Source of the DNA: Desulfobacteraceae bacterium
Lineage (GTDB): Bacteria; Desulfobacterota; Desulfobacteria; Desulfobacterales; Desulfobacteraceae
Reading direction: 5' to 3'
DNA: 53,523 bases
NCBI GenBank assembly: GCA_024226935.1
Contig: JAAELK010000012.1
Coordinates: 1 to 53,523, forward strand
A program made the translations under genes and the position numbers. This document shows positions 1 through 10,231 of the stretch, in pieces; position 1 is the first letter of the stretch; each line of letters begins with the position of its first letter. Under the pieces are notes generated by a model, which had not been told where the DNA came from, searched no databases, and saw nothing but the letters and a program-made list of their open reading frames with translations.

Positions 1-6
1 CATATA

Positions 7-1164
7 TTGATCCCGAAAAAACAAATTCAGTCTCTGATCTTTGACAACTTTCAAGTCCCTCTGTTAAAGTTATTGGCATTTACACCAGAACTTTTATCAC
101 GGGGAGACCGACCTTTAAAAATGAGTTTCAAAGACCAACTAAGTGCTTTGGTGTATTTTCACCTTCAGGAGCATAAATCAGCCCGGCACCTTATCCAAGA
201 TTTGAAAGAAAATGACTTTGCCAGACAAAATATTGCCCCAGAAGGCGGAATCAGTAGAAGCAGCTTTTCTGAAATTATCAATGGGCGGGGGATAGAACAA
301 TTACAATTTATTTTTGAAAATCTCTATAAACAAGCAGCCGGCGTACTACCCAAAGAGCATCCTAAACTGGGGGATCTGGTTTCAATTGATGGCAGTTTGA
401 TTGACAGTGTCCTTTCAATGTATTGGGCAGATTACAGGAAAGGTTCCAAAAAAGCAAAAGCTCATTGTGGGTTTGACATCAACCATGGTATTCCGAACAA
501 AATATTTCTGACTGATGGCAATGGTGCTGAACGCCCCTTTGTGACCCAGATTCTGTCAAAAGGGCAAACAGGCGTAATGGATCGGGGTTATCAATCACAT
601 AGTGTCTTTGACCTGCTTCAAGATGAAAACAAACATTTTGTCTGCCGGATTAAATCAAGGACAACAAGAACAGTCATCGAAAAACATGACATTAACTCCG
701 ATAGTTACATTTTCTATGATGCTCTTGTACTTCTTGGTACGCCCAAACAAAACCAGACTAAAGCTGCTGTACGAGTGGTTGGCTATGAAATTTCAGGAGT
801 GAAATATTATATTGCCACAGATCGACATGACCTGACTGCTGAACAGATAGCAAGCATCTATAAACTTAGGTGGACCATCGAGAACTTTTTCAAATGGTGG
901 AAAGAACACCTGAAGGTATACCATCTGATAGCCAGAAGCGAATATGGTTTAATGGTCCAGATACTCGGTGGTTTGATTACATATTTACTGATGGCCATAT
1001 ACTGTCGGAAGCAGTTCAATGAAAAGGTTTCGATCAAAAGGGTCCGAGAATTACGCACCTCTATTTTGAATGAATTGATCAACGGTTCAACGAAGAGTTC
1101 ACCTATATCAGGCAAGGGTAAGATTATTAAAAACCGCAAAAAGCGGAAGAAAGCAAAAACCTAA
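7..1164 (+). mobile_element. IS4-family transposase (DDE), possibly 5'-partial
   Basis: Cut-and-paste DDE transposase of the IS4 family. Visible catalytic landmarks are an Asp in SIDGSLI, an Asp in VMDRGYQS and the family-defining YREK signature Y-x2-R-x3-E-x6-K in YKLRWTIENFFKWWK. The C-terminus is very basic (KNRKKRKKAK). The frame opens at a TTG six bases into the window, so the real start may lie upstream. At about 385 residues it has the usual length for the family and has no internal stop, so it may be active. The right end of the element probably lies in the 37 bases after the stop, where CCGGACATCACTG resembles an IS4-type terminus. The left end is outside the window, so the terminal repeats cannot be matched. 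Confidence 0.9.
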
Positions 1165-1201
1165 CCGGACATCACTGAAAAAAAATATCAGTTTCCAGAT
1201 T

Positions 1202-2242
1202 ATGACCTTCCTGTTTTTAGCTGTCATGATGGGCAGTTGTGTTCCCAATGCCAATATGGATAAATCATTATTTCGATTTGTTGTTCTCGGTGACTCCAGG
1301 GGGAATTATCATGCAGATCCACCTGTTTATCTGGAGGTGGCAAGTTTGCAAAAAATAACCGGGCAGATTTTGGCATTGAATCCCCAACCCAGGTTGGTTA
1401 TCTTTAACGGTGATATGGTAGCTAAAACAACCTATGAAAAGGCTCCTGATGTCATTAAACAATGGCAGGATATATTTTTAAAGCCTCTCCAGGCAAGGGG
1501 TATATCTGTTTATATAGTTCCTGGAAATCATATTGTTGATACCAGAGGTCAAAACTCAAATACCGATGTAAGTTATATCTCTCAATTTCGTAAATATTAT
1601 ATGGCGGATAACCCTTCAAACGGTCCTTTAAGGTATGAAGGCGTAACCTATTCATTTAATGAGGAAAATGTTCATTTTTCCACAGCCACACCCTTTACCA
1701 CCCATGATGGATGGGATAATACTGAAATTGCTCCTAAAGATTATTTCCAGAAAAAGAAAAACTGGGAATACTTTATGAACAGGGAAAACAGGGCTTGGCT
1801 TAGGCAGGATCTTAAAAATAATACCGCAGAGTTTGATATCTTTTTTGTCCATCTTCCTTTATATCCCACAGGTCCCCACTACAAAGATAAAAAGGGTTTT
1901 AATTCCCATCCGGCCAACAGGGATGCCCTGGCCCGGATTTTGACCGATAATAAAGTTGATATTGTTTTTGCGGCCCATGAGCATCTCTATGCCAGAACTA
2001 ATCTGACCGATATTAATCCTGATAATTCATCATTAAAGGGGAATCTTGTTCAAGTAGTATCAGGTGCTGCCGGTGCTCCTTTCAGTCAAGTTGGACAAAG
2101 GGGGGATATGGGGTTTGAAAAATATCTTCCTGCGGTTCACTTTGTGGTGGGAGATGTCAATAAAGAAAATATTTTGTTTAATGTTTATGATATCAAGAAT
2201 CAGTTGATTGACAGCTTTGGTATTTCCCGGCAAGAAAAATAA
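1202..2242 (+). CDS. Calcineurin-like metallophosphoesterase, exported/lipoprotein-like
   Basis: Dinuclear-metal phosphoesterase. In order it shows GDSRG (metal-binding Asp), NGDMV, GNHIVD, a His in FVHLPLY and the AHEHLY ending, matching the five calcineurin-fold blocks. In the first block the usual Asp-x-His reads Asp-x-Arg. The N-terminus is a short hydrophobic stretch ending MMGSC, resembling a lipoprotein signal but lacking the basic start. The frame stays open upstream, with LKKNISFQI preceding this ATG and running into the presumed transposon end. The original start codon was therefore probably upstream and may have been displaced by the insertion. It stands alone, followed by a terminator-like hairpin. 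Substrate unknown. Confidence 0.8.
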   Translation: MTFLFLAVMMGSCVPNANMDKSLFRFVVLGDSRGNYHADPPVYLEVASLQKITGQILALNPQPRLVIFNGDMVAKTTYEKAPDVIKQWQDIFLKPLQARGISVYIVPGNHIVDTRGQNSNTDVSYISQFRKYYMADNPSNGPLRYEGVTYSFNEENVHFSTATPFTTHDGWDNTEIAPKDYFQKKKNWEYFMNRENRAWLRQDLKNNTAEFDIFFVHLPLYPTGPHYKDKKGFNSHPANRDALARILTDNKVDIVFAAHEHLYARTNLTDINPDNSSLKGNLVQVVSGAAGAPFSQVGQRGDMGFEKYLPAVHFVVGDVNKENILFNVYDIKNQLIDSFGISRQEK

Positions 2243-2257
2243 TCTTGGAAGCTTTAT

Positions 2258-2292
2258 ATGAAAGAACCAATCAACTTATCGGGTTCTTTCAT
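2258..2292. terminator. Hairpin terminator between convergent genes
   Basis: Perfect 11-bp inverted repeat, ATGAAAGAACC and GGTTCTTTCAT, around a 13-base loop, followed by GTTTTATT. It lies after the phosphoesterase gene and before the end of the convergent kinase gene, so it may serve both strands. Confidence 0.6.
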
Positions 2293-2368
2293 GTTTTATT
2301 GTGGGCAAGCCAATGGACCCCTTGGGTGGCCCATGGCCGTTATTAAGACAATTGCTGGTTGACGTCTT

Positions 2369-4930
2369 TCAGTCTAAAATTTTTCGTATGGTTTTCAGTA
2401 ATTTTGTTTTTATGATGGGTTTTATTAAAATCTCATTTATACCTATCTCGGCTGCTTTTTCCGGTGTTAGATTTTCGCTGAATCCGGTACAGATAATGAT
2501 TGGCAGATCAAAGGTGATTTTTCTGATCTCCCGGGCAAGAACATCCCCCGGCATGTTTGGCATTGCCATGTCGCTAATCACCAGATCATATTTGTCAGGA
2601 AAAAATTGGATTTTTTTTAAGGCCTCTTCACTGGAGTTAGTCGCATCAATTTTATAACCAAGGCGTTGGAGTATTTTTTGTTCAAGGCGAAGAACCGGCA
2701 GCTCATCATCAACGAGCAATATCTTTTCATTACCCCCTTGATCAGCTAAAATTTCAGGTTTTTTTTCAGCAACAACCTCACTTTCAAAAGCAGGTAAATA
2801 GATGATAAATTTTGAACCAAGTCCTTCCTGGCTTTTTACTTCTATATCTCCGCCGTAATTTCTGACTATACCGTAAACCACAGAAAGGCCCAGCCCTGTT
2901 CCTTTGTCCTTTGGCTTGGTAGTGAAGTAAGGATCAAATATTTTTTCCAGAATATCTTGATCCATTCCAATTCCGGTGTCTTCTATTGATAAAAAAATGT
3001 GGGGTCCGGTACCGATTTTTAAGTGTTTGAGAGAATCATCATAATTAATGTTTTTTAAAGTTATGGATAGTACACCACCTGAGTCCAACATGGAATGGTA
3101 GGCGTTGGTTATCAGATTCATGGCAATTTGATGAATCTGGGTTGGATCTGCCATTATTGTTTTAGATTGAGGATCAATATTTTGTTTGATTTGAATTGAA
3201 GTCGGGATGGTGGCCTTGATAAGTTTGATCACCTCTTTAATAATGAGGTGAGGTCTTAAAGGTTTTAATTCCTGTTCGGTCTGCCGGGTGAAGGTTAAAA
3301 TTTGTTTTACCAGATTTTTGGCTCTTTTAGCTCCTGTTAAAATTTCATGAATATTTTCCTGTAGTGGACTGTCTTTGGAAAGATCCTCTTTTAAAAGTTC
3401 TGCAAACCCTACAATTGGAAATAAAATATTGTTAAAATCGTGGGCAATACCACCTGCTAAAGCACCAATGGCTTCATTCTTCTGTAGTTGGCGAAGGTTT
3501 TTTTCTAAACTTTGTTTTTCAATTTTATATGCCTGCCTGTGCAGGGCCAGGGTAAATATTTCCGATATCTGCTGTATGGCCATAATATCTTTTCTGGTGT
3601 AGTTGCGGTCAGAATCTGCCAATTCAATGACCCCCAATAGAGATTCTCCCATCATAATCGGAACTGCCATATAATTTTTAAGGGGTATGTGTCCTTCGGG
3701 AATCTCCTTGAATTGGGGATGTTTTCCGGGGGAATTGGAAAAAAAAGCCTTTTTGGTATTTAATACATGCTCCCATAGAGCGCTATGGATTTCATCATTT
3801 CCGCCGGGAAAAGTTATCTTCTGATTTTTTATAGAGGATTGTTCTCTAAGTGTTTTTATTGATCTAAGTTTTATATTTTCAAGGGTGTTCATATCTATGG
3901 ATGAGATAAATCCATGGTTACTGGCTGTAAGATGTTTGGAAAATTTTAATGCCTGGGTTGATACCTTTTCTATGTCGTAATCCTGGGATATCAGTTCTTT
4001 GGAAATATCGATTCTGGCCTGGTTAAGTTCTATTTCCCAATTCATCTGATCTTTTGCACACTTGTCTCTGGTGACATCTTTTAAGGTAAAGAGAAAAAAT
4101 TTAATTTCATCTTCCTTATCCAGAATGGGAACCAATCCTAAATCCCAATAGCTTGTTCCCCATTCCGGATGATCAGGGAATAAAAAGGGGCGTGTTGATT
4201 TTTGATAGATCCGTTTTGCTTTTTTAGCTTCATCAAATTCATCTTTTAATATGGATGGATAAAATTCAAAATGGTTGTGGCCGGCAAATTCTGATAGATC
4301 TTTTTGACATGCCTTGGCGTAAGTCTTGCTGACTCGAATAAAGTTATAGTCTTTGTCAAGAATGACAATACGATCCAGTGAATGTTCAAAAATCAGATCT
4401 AAGAGATTGGCCTGTTCCTTGGTTAATTCCTCTGCCTGGCGGCGTTCCTCAATTTCCAATATCAGCTGCTGATGTTTTTTGACTATTTCGCTGGTACGCT
4501 CGGTTACCAGTTTTTCAAAAAAAATATTTTTGTTGCGCAGGCTGTCCTCGGCATATTTGATGCGCAGCATGGCCTTTATTTGAGCGGTCAGCTCAAACTG
4601 GTCAATGGGTTTGCTGAGAAATGCATCGGAACCTATTTCCAGTCCTTTTATCCGGCTTTCAGGATCGGTCTTTACGGCGGTGAGCATAATCACAGGGATG
4701 TGTTTTGTTCCATGGTCGGATTTAAGAATCCGACAGGTTTCAAAACCATTCATCTCCGGCATGTGAACATCCAAGAGGATAATATCGGGATTTTGCGTTT
4801 TTGCTTTTTTAATTCCCTGGCCGCCGGATAAGGCTGTGACAATCCGACATCCTGGAATTGTGCTTTTCAGCAAGGCAGACAGGCTTAAGAGATTATCCTG
4901 TTTATCGTCAATGGCCAATATGGTTGGCAT
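2369..4930 (-). CDS. Hybrid histidine kinase: REC-PAS-GAF-HisKA-HATPase-REC
   Basis: Cytosolic two-component protein with no membrane segment. An N-terminal receiver (phospho-acceptor Asp54 in LLDVHMPEM) leads through a short coiled coil into a PAS domain (about 165-290) and a GAF domain (about 300-470). A HisKA domain follows with the phospho-His at 497 (GGIAHDFNN, the subfamily typical of complex hybrid kinases). Next come an HATPase domain with DTGIGMD and GTGLGLS boxes and a C-terminal receiver (LVISDMAMPNMPG). It is the last gene of the CheR/sensor/kinase operon, 20 bases after the 1366-aa kinase. The N-terminal receiver could take phosphate from that kinase and pass it on. No DNA-binding output domain is present, so the downstream target is not visible. 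Confidence 0.9.
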   Translation of the reverse strand: MPTILAIDDKQDNLLSLSALLKSTIPGCRIVTALSGGQGIKKAKTQNPDIILLDVHMPEMNGFETCRILKSDHGTKHIPVIMLTAVKTDPESRIKGLEIGSDAFLSKPIDQFELTAQIKAMLRIKYAEDSLRNKNIFFEKLVTERTSEIVKKHQQLILEIEERRQAEELTKEQANLLDLIFEHSLDRIVILDKDYNFIRVSKTYAKACQKDLSEFAGHNHFEFYPSILKDEFDEAKKAKRIYQKSTRPFLFPDHPEWGTSYWDLGLVPILDKEDEIKFFLFTLKDVTRDKCAKDQMNWEIELNQARIDISKELISQDYDIEKVSTQALKFSKHLTASNHGFISSIDMNTLENIKLRSIKTLREQSSIKNQKITFPGGNDEIHSALWEHVLNTKKAFFSNSPGKHPQFKEIPEGHIPLKNYMAVPIMMGESLLGVIELADSDRNYTRKDIMAIQQISEIFTLALHRQAYKIEKQSLEKNLRQLQKNEAIGALAGGIAHDFNNILFPIVGFAELLKEDLSKDSPLQENIHEILTGAKRAKNLVKQILTFTRQTEQELKPLRPHLIIKEVIKLIKATIPTSIQIKQNIDPQSKTIMADPTQIHQIAMNLITNAYHSMLDSGGVLSITLKNINYDDSLKHLKIGTGPHIFLSIEDTGIGMDQDILEKIFDPYFTTKPKDKGTGLGLSVVYGIVRNYGGDIEVKSQEGLGSKFIIYLPAFESEVVAEKKPEILADQGGNEKILLVDDELPVLRLEQKILQRLGYKIDATNSSEEALKKIQFFPDKYDLVISDMAMPNMPGDVLAREIRKITFDLPIIICTGFSENLTPEKAAEIGINEILIKPIIKTKLLKTIRKILD

Positions 4931-4950
4931 GGTATTTTATCCTCGTTAAT

Positions 4951-7900
4951 TTATAATTTTTCTTCCAGCCATTTTTTAATCACTTCCAATACTGTTTTGG
5001 GATCAATTGGTTTGGAGATATAATCATTGCATCCGGCTGAAATAATTTTATCGCGATCACCTTTCATGGCGTGGGCGGTCAGTGCAATGACGGGTATCCT
5101 GCCTGCCCGTTCATCTGCCTTTATTTTTTTTGTGATGACATATCCATCCATGCCGGGCAGGGATATATCGAGAAGGATTAGATCCGGTAAAGATTGAAGT
5201 GCGGCTGCAAGACCTTTTTCCCCATCACTTGCTTCCATAATGGTATATTTGTTTTTCAGCACGGCTTTTATGGTCAGCAGGTTATCAGGATTATCCTCAA
5301 TAACCAGGATAGTTGGCAAAGCTTTATCCAATCTTGCTATTTCGGGTATTTTTTTCGGGTGTTTTATCCCGGCTTTTTTAGTCTTTTGAGTGTGTTCGAC
5401 AGGCAGAGAGCTGGTCTTTGGTTTTTCTCCAAGCATTATTTTGACTTTCAGTAAAAGATCTTCTCGTTCCACATTGCCTTTTTGAACAAGTTGCTGAATA
5501 TTGTTGGCGCTGAGTTTTTTTAAATCATCGGGTGTTAAATTCTTAGCCGTCAGGATAAGAACTGGAATATTTGCGGTTTTTTTTGTGTTACGAATATTGT
5601 CCAGCACATCAAAACCGTCAATGTCGGGCATCATTAAATCCAGAATAATACCGTCTGGAATTATATCTTGCACAAATTCTTCGGCTTTTTTCCCGCCCCG
5701 GGCAATATCCACGTGGTAGCCTTCCTGCTCAAGAATCATTTTTATCTGAATAATTGCAGCTTTATTGTCTTCAACCACCAGAACTCTTTTCTTTTTTTGT
5801 TTTTTTTGGGTGGTTTCCGGTATCAAAGGCTTTTCAAGTCCTCTAAGGTGGTCTTTAATTTTTTCCACCAGTTTTTTTGATGTTAAATTGTTCTTGTAAA
5901 GAACAGAAACCACATATTGATTGAGTCTCTTTTTTTCTTCCGGTGTCAGATCTTTTGCCGTTACCATGATTACCGGCAGGGACATGGTCAGGGTATCGCT
6001 TCGCAGTGTTTTAAGTACCCCGAACCCGTCCAGTTCTGGCATCATAAGATCAAGAACAAGGACGTCTGGCATTTTCTTTTTAATCATCTTGATACATTGT
6101 TTCCCATTTTCCACCGGGATGGCTTCCATCTTTTCCTGGGTGATGATCTGGATGATATGTTTCCGGTCAAACTCATTGTCGTCTGCCACCATTATTGAAA
6201 AAGCCTGCACACATGTTTTTTTTATCTCTTTTATCAGTACATCGCTGATCACAGGTTTTGTCACATGCCCCACAGCCCCCAGGGCAAGTCCTGTTTTATC
6301 GTCGGATACAGATACGATAATGACTGGAATATCTGAAGTTTCCGGGTGTTTTTTCAATCGCTGGAGGGTTTCTAATCCATCCATTTCAGGCATACTAAGG
6401 TCCAGGGTTACGGCAAAAGGCTGGTGGGTTTTTGCAAGTGCCAGGGCCTGGGTTCCCGATGTTGCTTTAAGTGTATTATAACCCTCCAGGCAAAGAAGGT
6501 CACAAATAATATCCACGCTTTCAGGTTCATCATCCACCACAAGAATGGTTTTGCGATTCTCGATCATTTCAGGAGGTTGTGTTGTGTCTGATGGTTTTAT
6601 CGGTTGTGGCTGGCCCTGCCAGGTGACGGGCAGGTGTAAGGTAAAGGTTGTGCCCCCTCCAATCTTACTTTCAACAGATAGTTCTCCGCCAAGATTGATC
6701 GTTGCCTTATATGCGATGGCAAGGCCAAGGCCCGTGCCTTCATAGGATCTGGATGTTGATCCGTCCACTTGTTTAAACTCTTCAAAAATCAAGGGAAGAT
6801 CTTTTCGGGCGATACCTATACCTGTATCAATTATCCTGAGACAAATTTTATCGTCATTGAAATCTGCCAGGACGGCAATTTCGCCTTTGTCAGTAAATTT
6901 AACCGCATTGCTGATGAGGTTTAAAAGGATCTGGTGTACCCGTTTTTCATCACTTTGAATTTTTGGCAGATCAGGTGCAAATTCCATACGTAAAGTTAAG
7001 TTTTTTTCTCTGGCAAGTAGCCTCAGGCTATCCATGAGATCTTCAATTGTTGTTTTAATGGAAAAAAAAGACAGAGTTATTTCCATATGCCCGGCTTCAA
7101 TTTTAGATAGATCAAGGATATCATTGATCAAGTCAAGCAGACGCTTGCCATTTCGTTTTATTACATCAAGATATTGTACCTCTTCCGTGGTAAGTTTTTG
7201 AGCAGAGTTCATTTTTAACACGCTGGAAAGGGCCATGATGGAGTTAAGGGGGGTACGTAATTCATGGCTCATATTGGATAAAAACTCACTTTTCAGTCTA
7301 TTAACTTCTTTAAGCTGTCTGCTTTGGGTATCTAATTTTGTATTCTGCTGCTTTAAATTTTTGGTCACGGCTTGTAATTGCCTGGCCTGGGCTTCAAGTT
7401 CCACGTTGTTACTTTGAAGTTTATGGGCCATGGTGGCTGTTTTTTCCGCCGATATCATGTTGGAAAGAGCCGTGCCTGCCCCGGATTGGATCTGCTCAAG
7501 TATCCCCACCGCCGTTTCTGAGTAGTTGGCCAGAGTTCCCATCGCAATGACGCCTATAACCTGTTCTTTGATGACAAGAGGAATGGTGACCATGCCCCGG
7601 GGCAGGGCAGTGCCTGCAATTGTATTGATAGTAAAAACCGTGTCTTTGGAAATTTCATGGATATAGGTAATTTTTTGTGTTGTAAATGCCTTGTTGAAGG
7701 CATCCTTTATAATATTTTCATTCAATGATTCTAAGCGTTTCATATCAAAACCCATGGAAAATATATGTTCAAATGCTTTTTTGTCTGGACTGAACAGGTA
7801 AAAAGATCCAAAGGCTGATCCGGTATATTCTATTATTTTTTCAACAAATTTTTTACCAAAGTCATTAATGGTTGTTGAGGTCACCAGAATTTTATCCAGA

Positions 7901-9051
7901 GTCCTCAGGGCCTTTTGTACCTTGGTATGGGCTTCAATGGATTCGGCCATACCATTGAATGTCCGGGAAAGAATACTGTATTCATTATCGTATGTGATAA
8001 TGGAACGGGCAGATAGATCTCCTGCCTGAATTTTTCTGGCAATTTTGGTAAATTCCATAATGGGTTTTGAAAAATTTATAGCCAGCATATGTGCCAGCAC
8101 ATAGGCAAACAATCCGGAAATCAGGAGAATAATAATTATGTTTACCAGCATCTTCTTGATAGGAGCATAAATTTCTGAAAGGTCCTGCTTGGCAACAAAT
8201 CCCCATCTTGTCTCCGGCAGATATGTATATGAGGCTAAAACATTTATTCCCCGGTAATCCAGAGCTTCTATAACACCAACATTGCCCTGGGAGGCAAGTC
8301 TGGCCGGTTTGGCATCTATTTTTAATTTTAATGGAGCATTTTTATACCATCTCAGGTCATTTAAAGCCATTAAATCTTTGTTGACAATGAGGGTTTCCCC
8401 GGTTTTTCCCATGCCGGTTCGTTGTAAAAGCAGATCGTATAATGAATTTTCAAGATCGATGCGTGCCACCATAATTGCAAATTGTTTTTTCCCATCTAAA
8501 TCCAGGCTGGTGATTGGTATTGCAAAACACATGGCCGGCCTTTTTAATTGTGTGGAATAATAGATATCTCTGATATAAAAGCTTCCTGTCTTTAAAGGTT
8601 CAATAAAATAAGGCTCCTGGGATGCATCCAACCCTTGGGAGGCTTTGTTGGTGGAAATTTGGACAATACCGGTGGCGATATCGATGATAAATACCTCGTG
8701 GTAGGCATGGTATTCTTTTTTAAATGAATCCAGGAAATTTTCTGCGGATAAAATTATTTTTTGATCTTTTTTGGTCTTTTTTTTATGGGTAAACACGGTT
8801 GAAAGATTTCGTATTTCAATATCCTTGGAAATATAATCGAAATCTCTTTTTCTTTCTGCAAGCCAGCTATTTAATTGGGATACCTTGAGATCCCGGATTG
8901 CCGTAAGTTTGCTATAAGCCTCGGTCTTAATGGCAGTGACCCGCTGATAATAAATGGTGGTGCATACGATAATTACAGGAAGTAAAACAGCCGTAAAAAT
9001 CCAGAGTATCATCTGGGATTTAATTTTTTTAAAGCTTAATATTCCTCCCAT
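4951..9051 (-). CDS. Membrane hybrid histidine kinase with dCache sensor and four receiver domains
   Basis: Large sensor kinase. Two membrane segments (about 14-35 and 300-322) flank a periplasmic double-Cache-like region. HAMP, GAF (about 380-540) and a long coiled coil follow. HisKA carries phospho-His 596 (SNMSHELRTPLN) and the HATPase carries DTGIGIA and GTGLGLA. The tail has four receivers with acceptor Asp at 884, 1001, 1138 and 1295. Receivers 2 and 3 resemble each other (both LDLMMPxxDG and TAKxLTPxxxKxL) and lack the Pro after the conserved Lys, suggesting tandem duplication. Such tails usually work as phosphate stores or relays. The neighbouring solute-binding protein is a likely periplasmic input partner. 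Family assignment is firm; the signal is unknown. Confidence 0.9.
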   Translation of the reverse strand: MGGILSFKKIKSQMILWIFTAVLLPVIIVCTTIYYQRVTAIKTEAYSKLTAIRDLKVSQLNSWLAERKRDFDYISKDIEIRNLSTVFTHKKKTKKDQKIILSAENFLDSFKKEYHAYHEVFIIDIATGIVQISTNKASQGLDASQEPYFIEPLKTGSFYIRDIYYSTQLKRPAMCFAIPITSLDLDGKKQFAIMVARIDLENSLYDLLLQRTGMGKTGETLIVNKDLMALNDLRWYKNAPLKLKIDAKPARLASQGNVGVIEALDYRGINVLASYTYLPETRWGFVAKQDLSEIYAPIKKMLVNIIIILLISGLFAYVLAHMLAINFSKPIMEFTKIARKIQAGDLSARSIITYDNEYSILSRTFNGMAESIEAHTKVQKALRTLDKILVTSTTINDFGKKFVEKIIEYTGSAFGSFYLFSPDKKAFEHIFSMGFDMKRLESLNENIIKDAFNKAFTTQKITYIHEISKDTVFTINTIAGTALPRGMVTIPLVIKEQVIGVIAMGTLANYSETAVGILEQIQSGAGTALSNMISAEKTATMAHKLQSNNVELEAQARQLQAVTKNLKQQNTKLDTQSRQLKEVNRLKSEFLSNMSHELRTPLNSIMALSSVLKMNSAQKLTTEEVQYLDVIKRNGKRLLDLINDILDLSKIEAGHMEITLSFFSIKTTIEDLMDSLRLLAREKNLTLRMEFAPDLPKIQSDEKRVHQILLNLISNAVKFTDKGEIAVLADFNDDKICLRIIDTGIGIARKDLPLIFEEFKQVDGSTSRSYEGTGLGLAIAYKATINLGGELSVESKIGGGTTFTLHLPVTWQGQPQPIKPSDTTQPPEMIENRKTILVVDDEPESVDIICDLLCLEGYNTLKATSGTQALALAKTHQPFAVTLDLSMPEMDGLETLQRLKKHPETSDIPVIIVSVSDDKTGLALGAVGHVTKPVISDVLIKEIKKTCVQAFSIMVADDNEFDRKHIIQIITQEKMEAIPVENGKQCIKMIKKKMPDVLVLDLMMPELDGFGVLKTLRSDTLTMSLPVIMVTAKDLTPEEKKRLNQYVVSVLYKNNLTSKKLVEKIKDHLRGLEKPLIPETTQKKQKKKRVLVVEDNKAAIIQIKMILEQEGYHVDIARGGKKAEEFVQDIIPDGIILDLMMPDIDGFDVLDNIRNTKKTANIPVLILTAKNLTPDDLKKLSANNIQQLVQKGNVEREDLLLKVKIMLGEKPKTSSLPVEHTQKTKKAGIKHPKKIPEIARLDKALPTILVIEDNPDNLLTIKAVLKNKYTIMEASDGEKGLAAALQSLPDLILLDISLPGMDGYVITKKIKADERAGRIPVIALTAHAMKGDRDKIISAGCNDYISKPIDPKTVLEVIKKWLEEKL

Positions 9052-9078
9052 TGGTGTCTGCTCCCTTTTAAAAAAAGT

Positions 9079-10224
9079 CTATTGTATATCCCCTGGGTTT
9101 TGGTAGTTGAATTCATCAAGCCTGAATTGCTCCTTATTTAACCATACATTGCCCAGGATTTCTGGCATGAATTTTTGGCGTATCTGGGTCCACAAAGTAG
9201 AAGGAGGTACCTTCTTAATATTGATTAAAAACATCAGCTCCCGGTGCAGAGGACCATCTTCTTTGAGGTCATCTTCGATAATAGCCGGATTTGAGAATTG
9301 CCCTAAAATATCTTTCATGGCAATGGCCGCCAGGTCATCCACCGAGAGATCTATCTTTGTTCCAAATGCCAGTTCGATCGCTGTAATATTCCACCTACAG
9401 GCACGAAGCAGGTTTTGTCTTGCTGCTTGCATCCATCGAATAGCTCTTATTTCGGCAGCCAAAATCTGGGAAACGGCTTTTGGCCGTCTCTGATAAAAGT
9501 CTGTTAGAAAATAGAGAAAACCAAAAGAAAGACGTTGGTGGATAATGGTGGTATCTGGATATTTTTTCAATGCTATTGTGGGGGTCGGCTCCCAGGCGGA
9601 AAAAGCCGTGATTTTGTTTGCATACAGGGCGTCGGGCATTTGTGTGACTTCCATGGGGATCAGTTTTACTTCATTTGTACTCAGTTTTGCCCCTGCAAGT
9701 GTCGTTAACAGGGCATAATGGGCGTTGGATCCGAATGCATAGCCGATACGACTTCCTTCCAGGTCTTCAATTAACATCTGGCGGTTGGCGACAATGGAAA
9801 TAAAGCCCCTTTGAATTATGGCAGGAATTATAATATCAAGATTTGAGGCTGCAGTAAGTGCCGGCATATCCCCTCCGATACCTGCATCAAGATCTCCCAG
9901 GGTAAGAAAAAAATTTACGTCATCTCCCTTGAGAAAATCATAAAAATAAATTTTCAAACCCATTTTCAAAAGTTCTTCTTTTAAAATAGAATCTCTTTTC
10001 AGAGCTTCAACGATAAGGCTGCTGGGCATATATAGAGGTTGAGTCCCGATACGGATAAATTTATCTGTTTTTTTGAATTTATATTTGGAATAAAGGGGTA
10101 GGGGGTCTAAGTTCGGGGTTGAAACAATTACTGTTTTTTTATCGGGCTTTGTGGGCAATATAAATACGATTACCAAAGTTGACAGGCAACAAATTATAAT
10201 AATTTTCCAGTGGATCGGTTTCAT
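9079..10224 (-). CDS. Membrane-anchored periplasmic solute-binding protein (NMT1/SsuA-like) without a transporter
   Basis: Predicted type-2 periplasmic binding protein. The chosen start gives MKPIHWKIIIICCLSTLV, a clean signal/anchor segment, with an AGGA ribosome site eight bases upstream; the frame also runs 34 codons further upstream. The body has the features of sulfonate/nitrate/thiamine-precursor binding proteins, including IRIGTQPLY after the anchor and GSRIGYAFGSNAHYALL in the ligand-cleft region. No permease or ATPase gene is nearby. It lies 7 bases after CheR and 27 bases before the dCache kinase, so it more likely presents a ligand to the kinase than feeds transport. The operon role is inferred; the ligand cannot be read from sequence. 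Confidence 0.75.
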   Translation of the reverse strand: MKPIHWKIIIICCLSTLVIVFILPTKPDKKTVIVSTPNLDPLPLYSKYKFKKTDKFIRIGTQPLYMPSSLIVEALKRDSILKEELLKMGLKIYFYDFLKGDDVNFFLTLGDLDAGIGGDMPALTAASNLDIIIPAIIQRGFISIVANRQMLIEDLEGSRIGYAFGSNAHYALLTTLAGAKLSTNEVKLIPMEVTQMPDALYANKITAFSAWEPTPTIALKKYPDTTIIHQRLSFGFLYFLTDFYQRRPKAVSQILAAEIRAIRWMQAARQNLLRACRWNITAIELAFGTKIDLSVDDLAAIAMKDILGQFSNPAIIEDDLKEDGPLHRELMFLINIKKVPPSTLWTQIRQKFMPEILGNVWLNKEQFRLDEFNYQNPGDIQ

Positions 10225-10231
10225 TATATTC

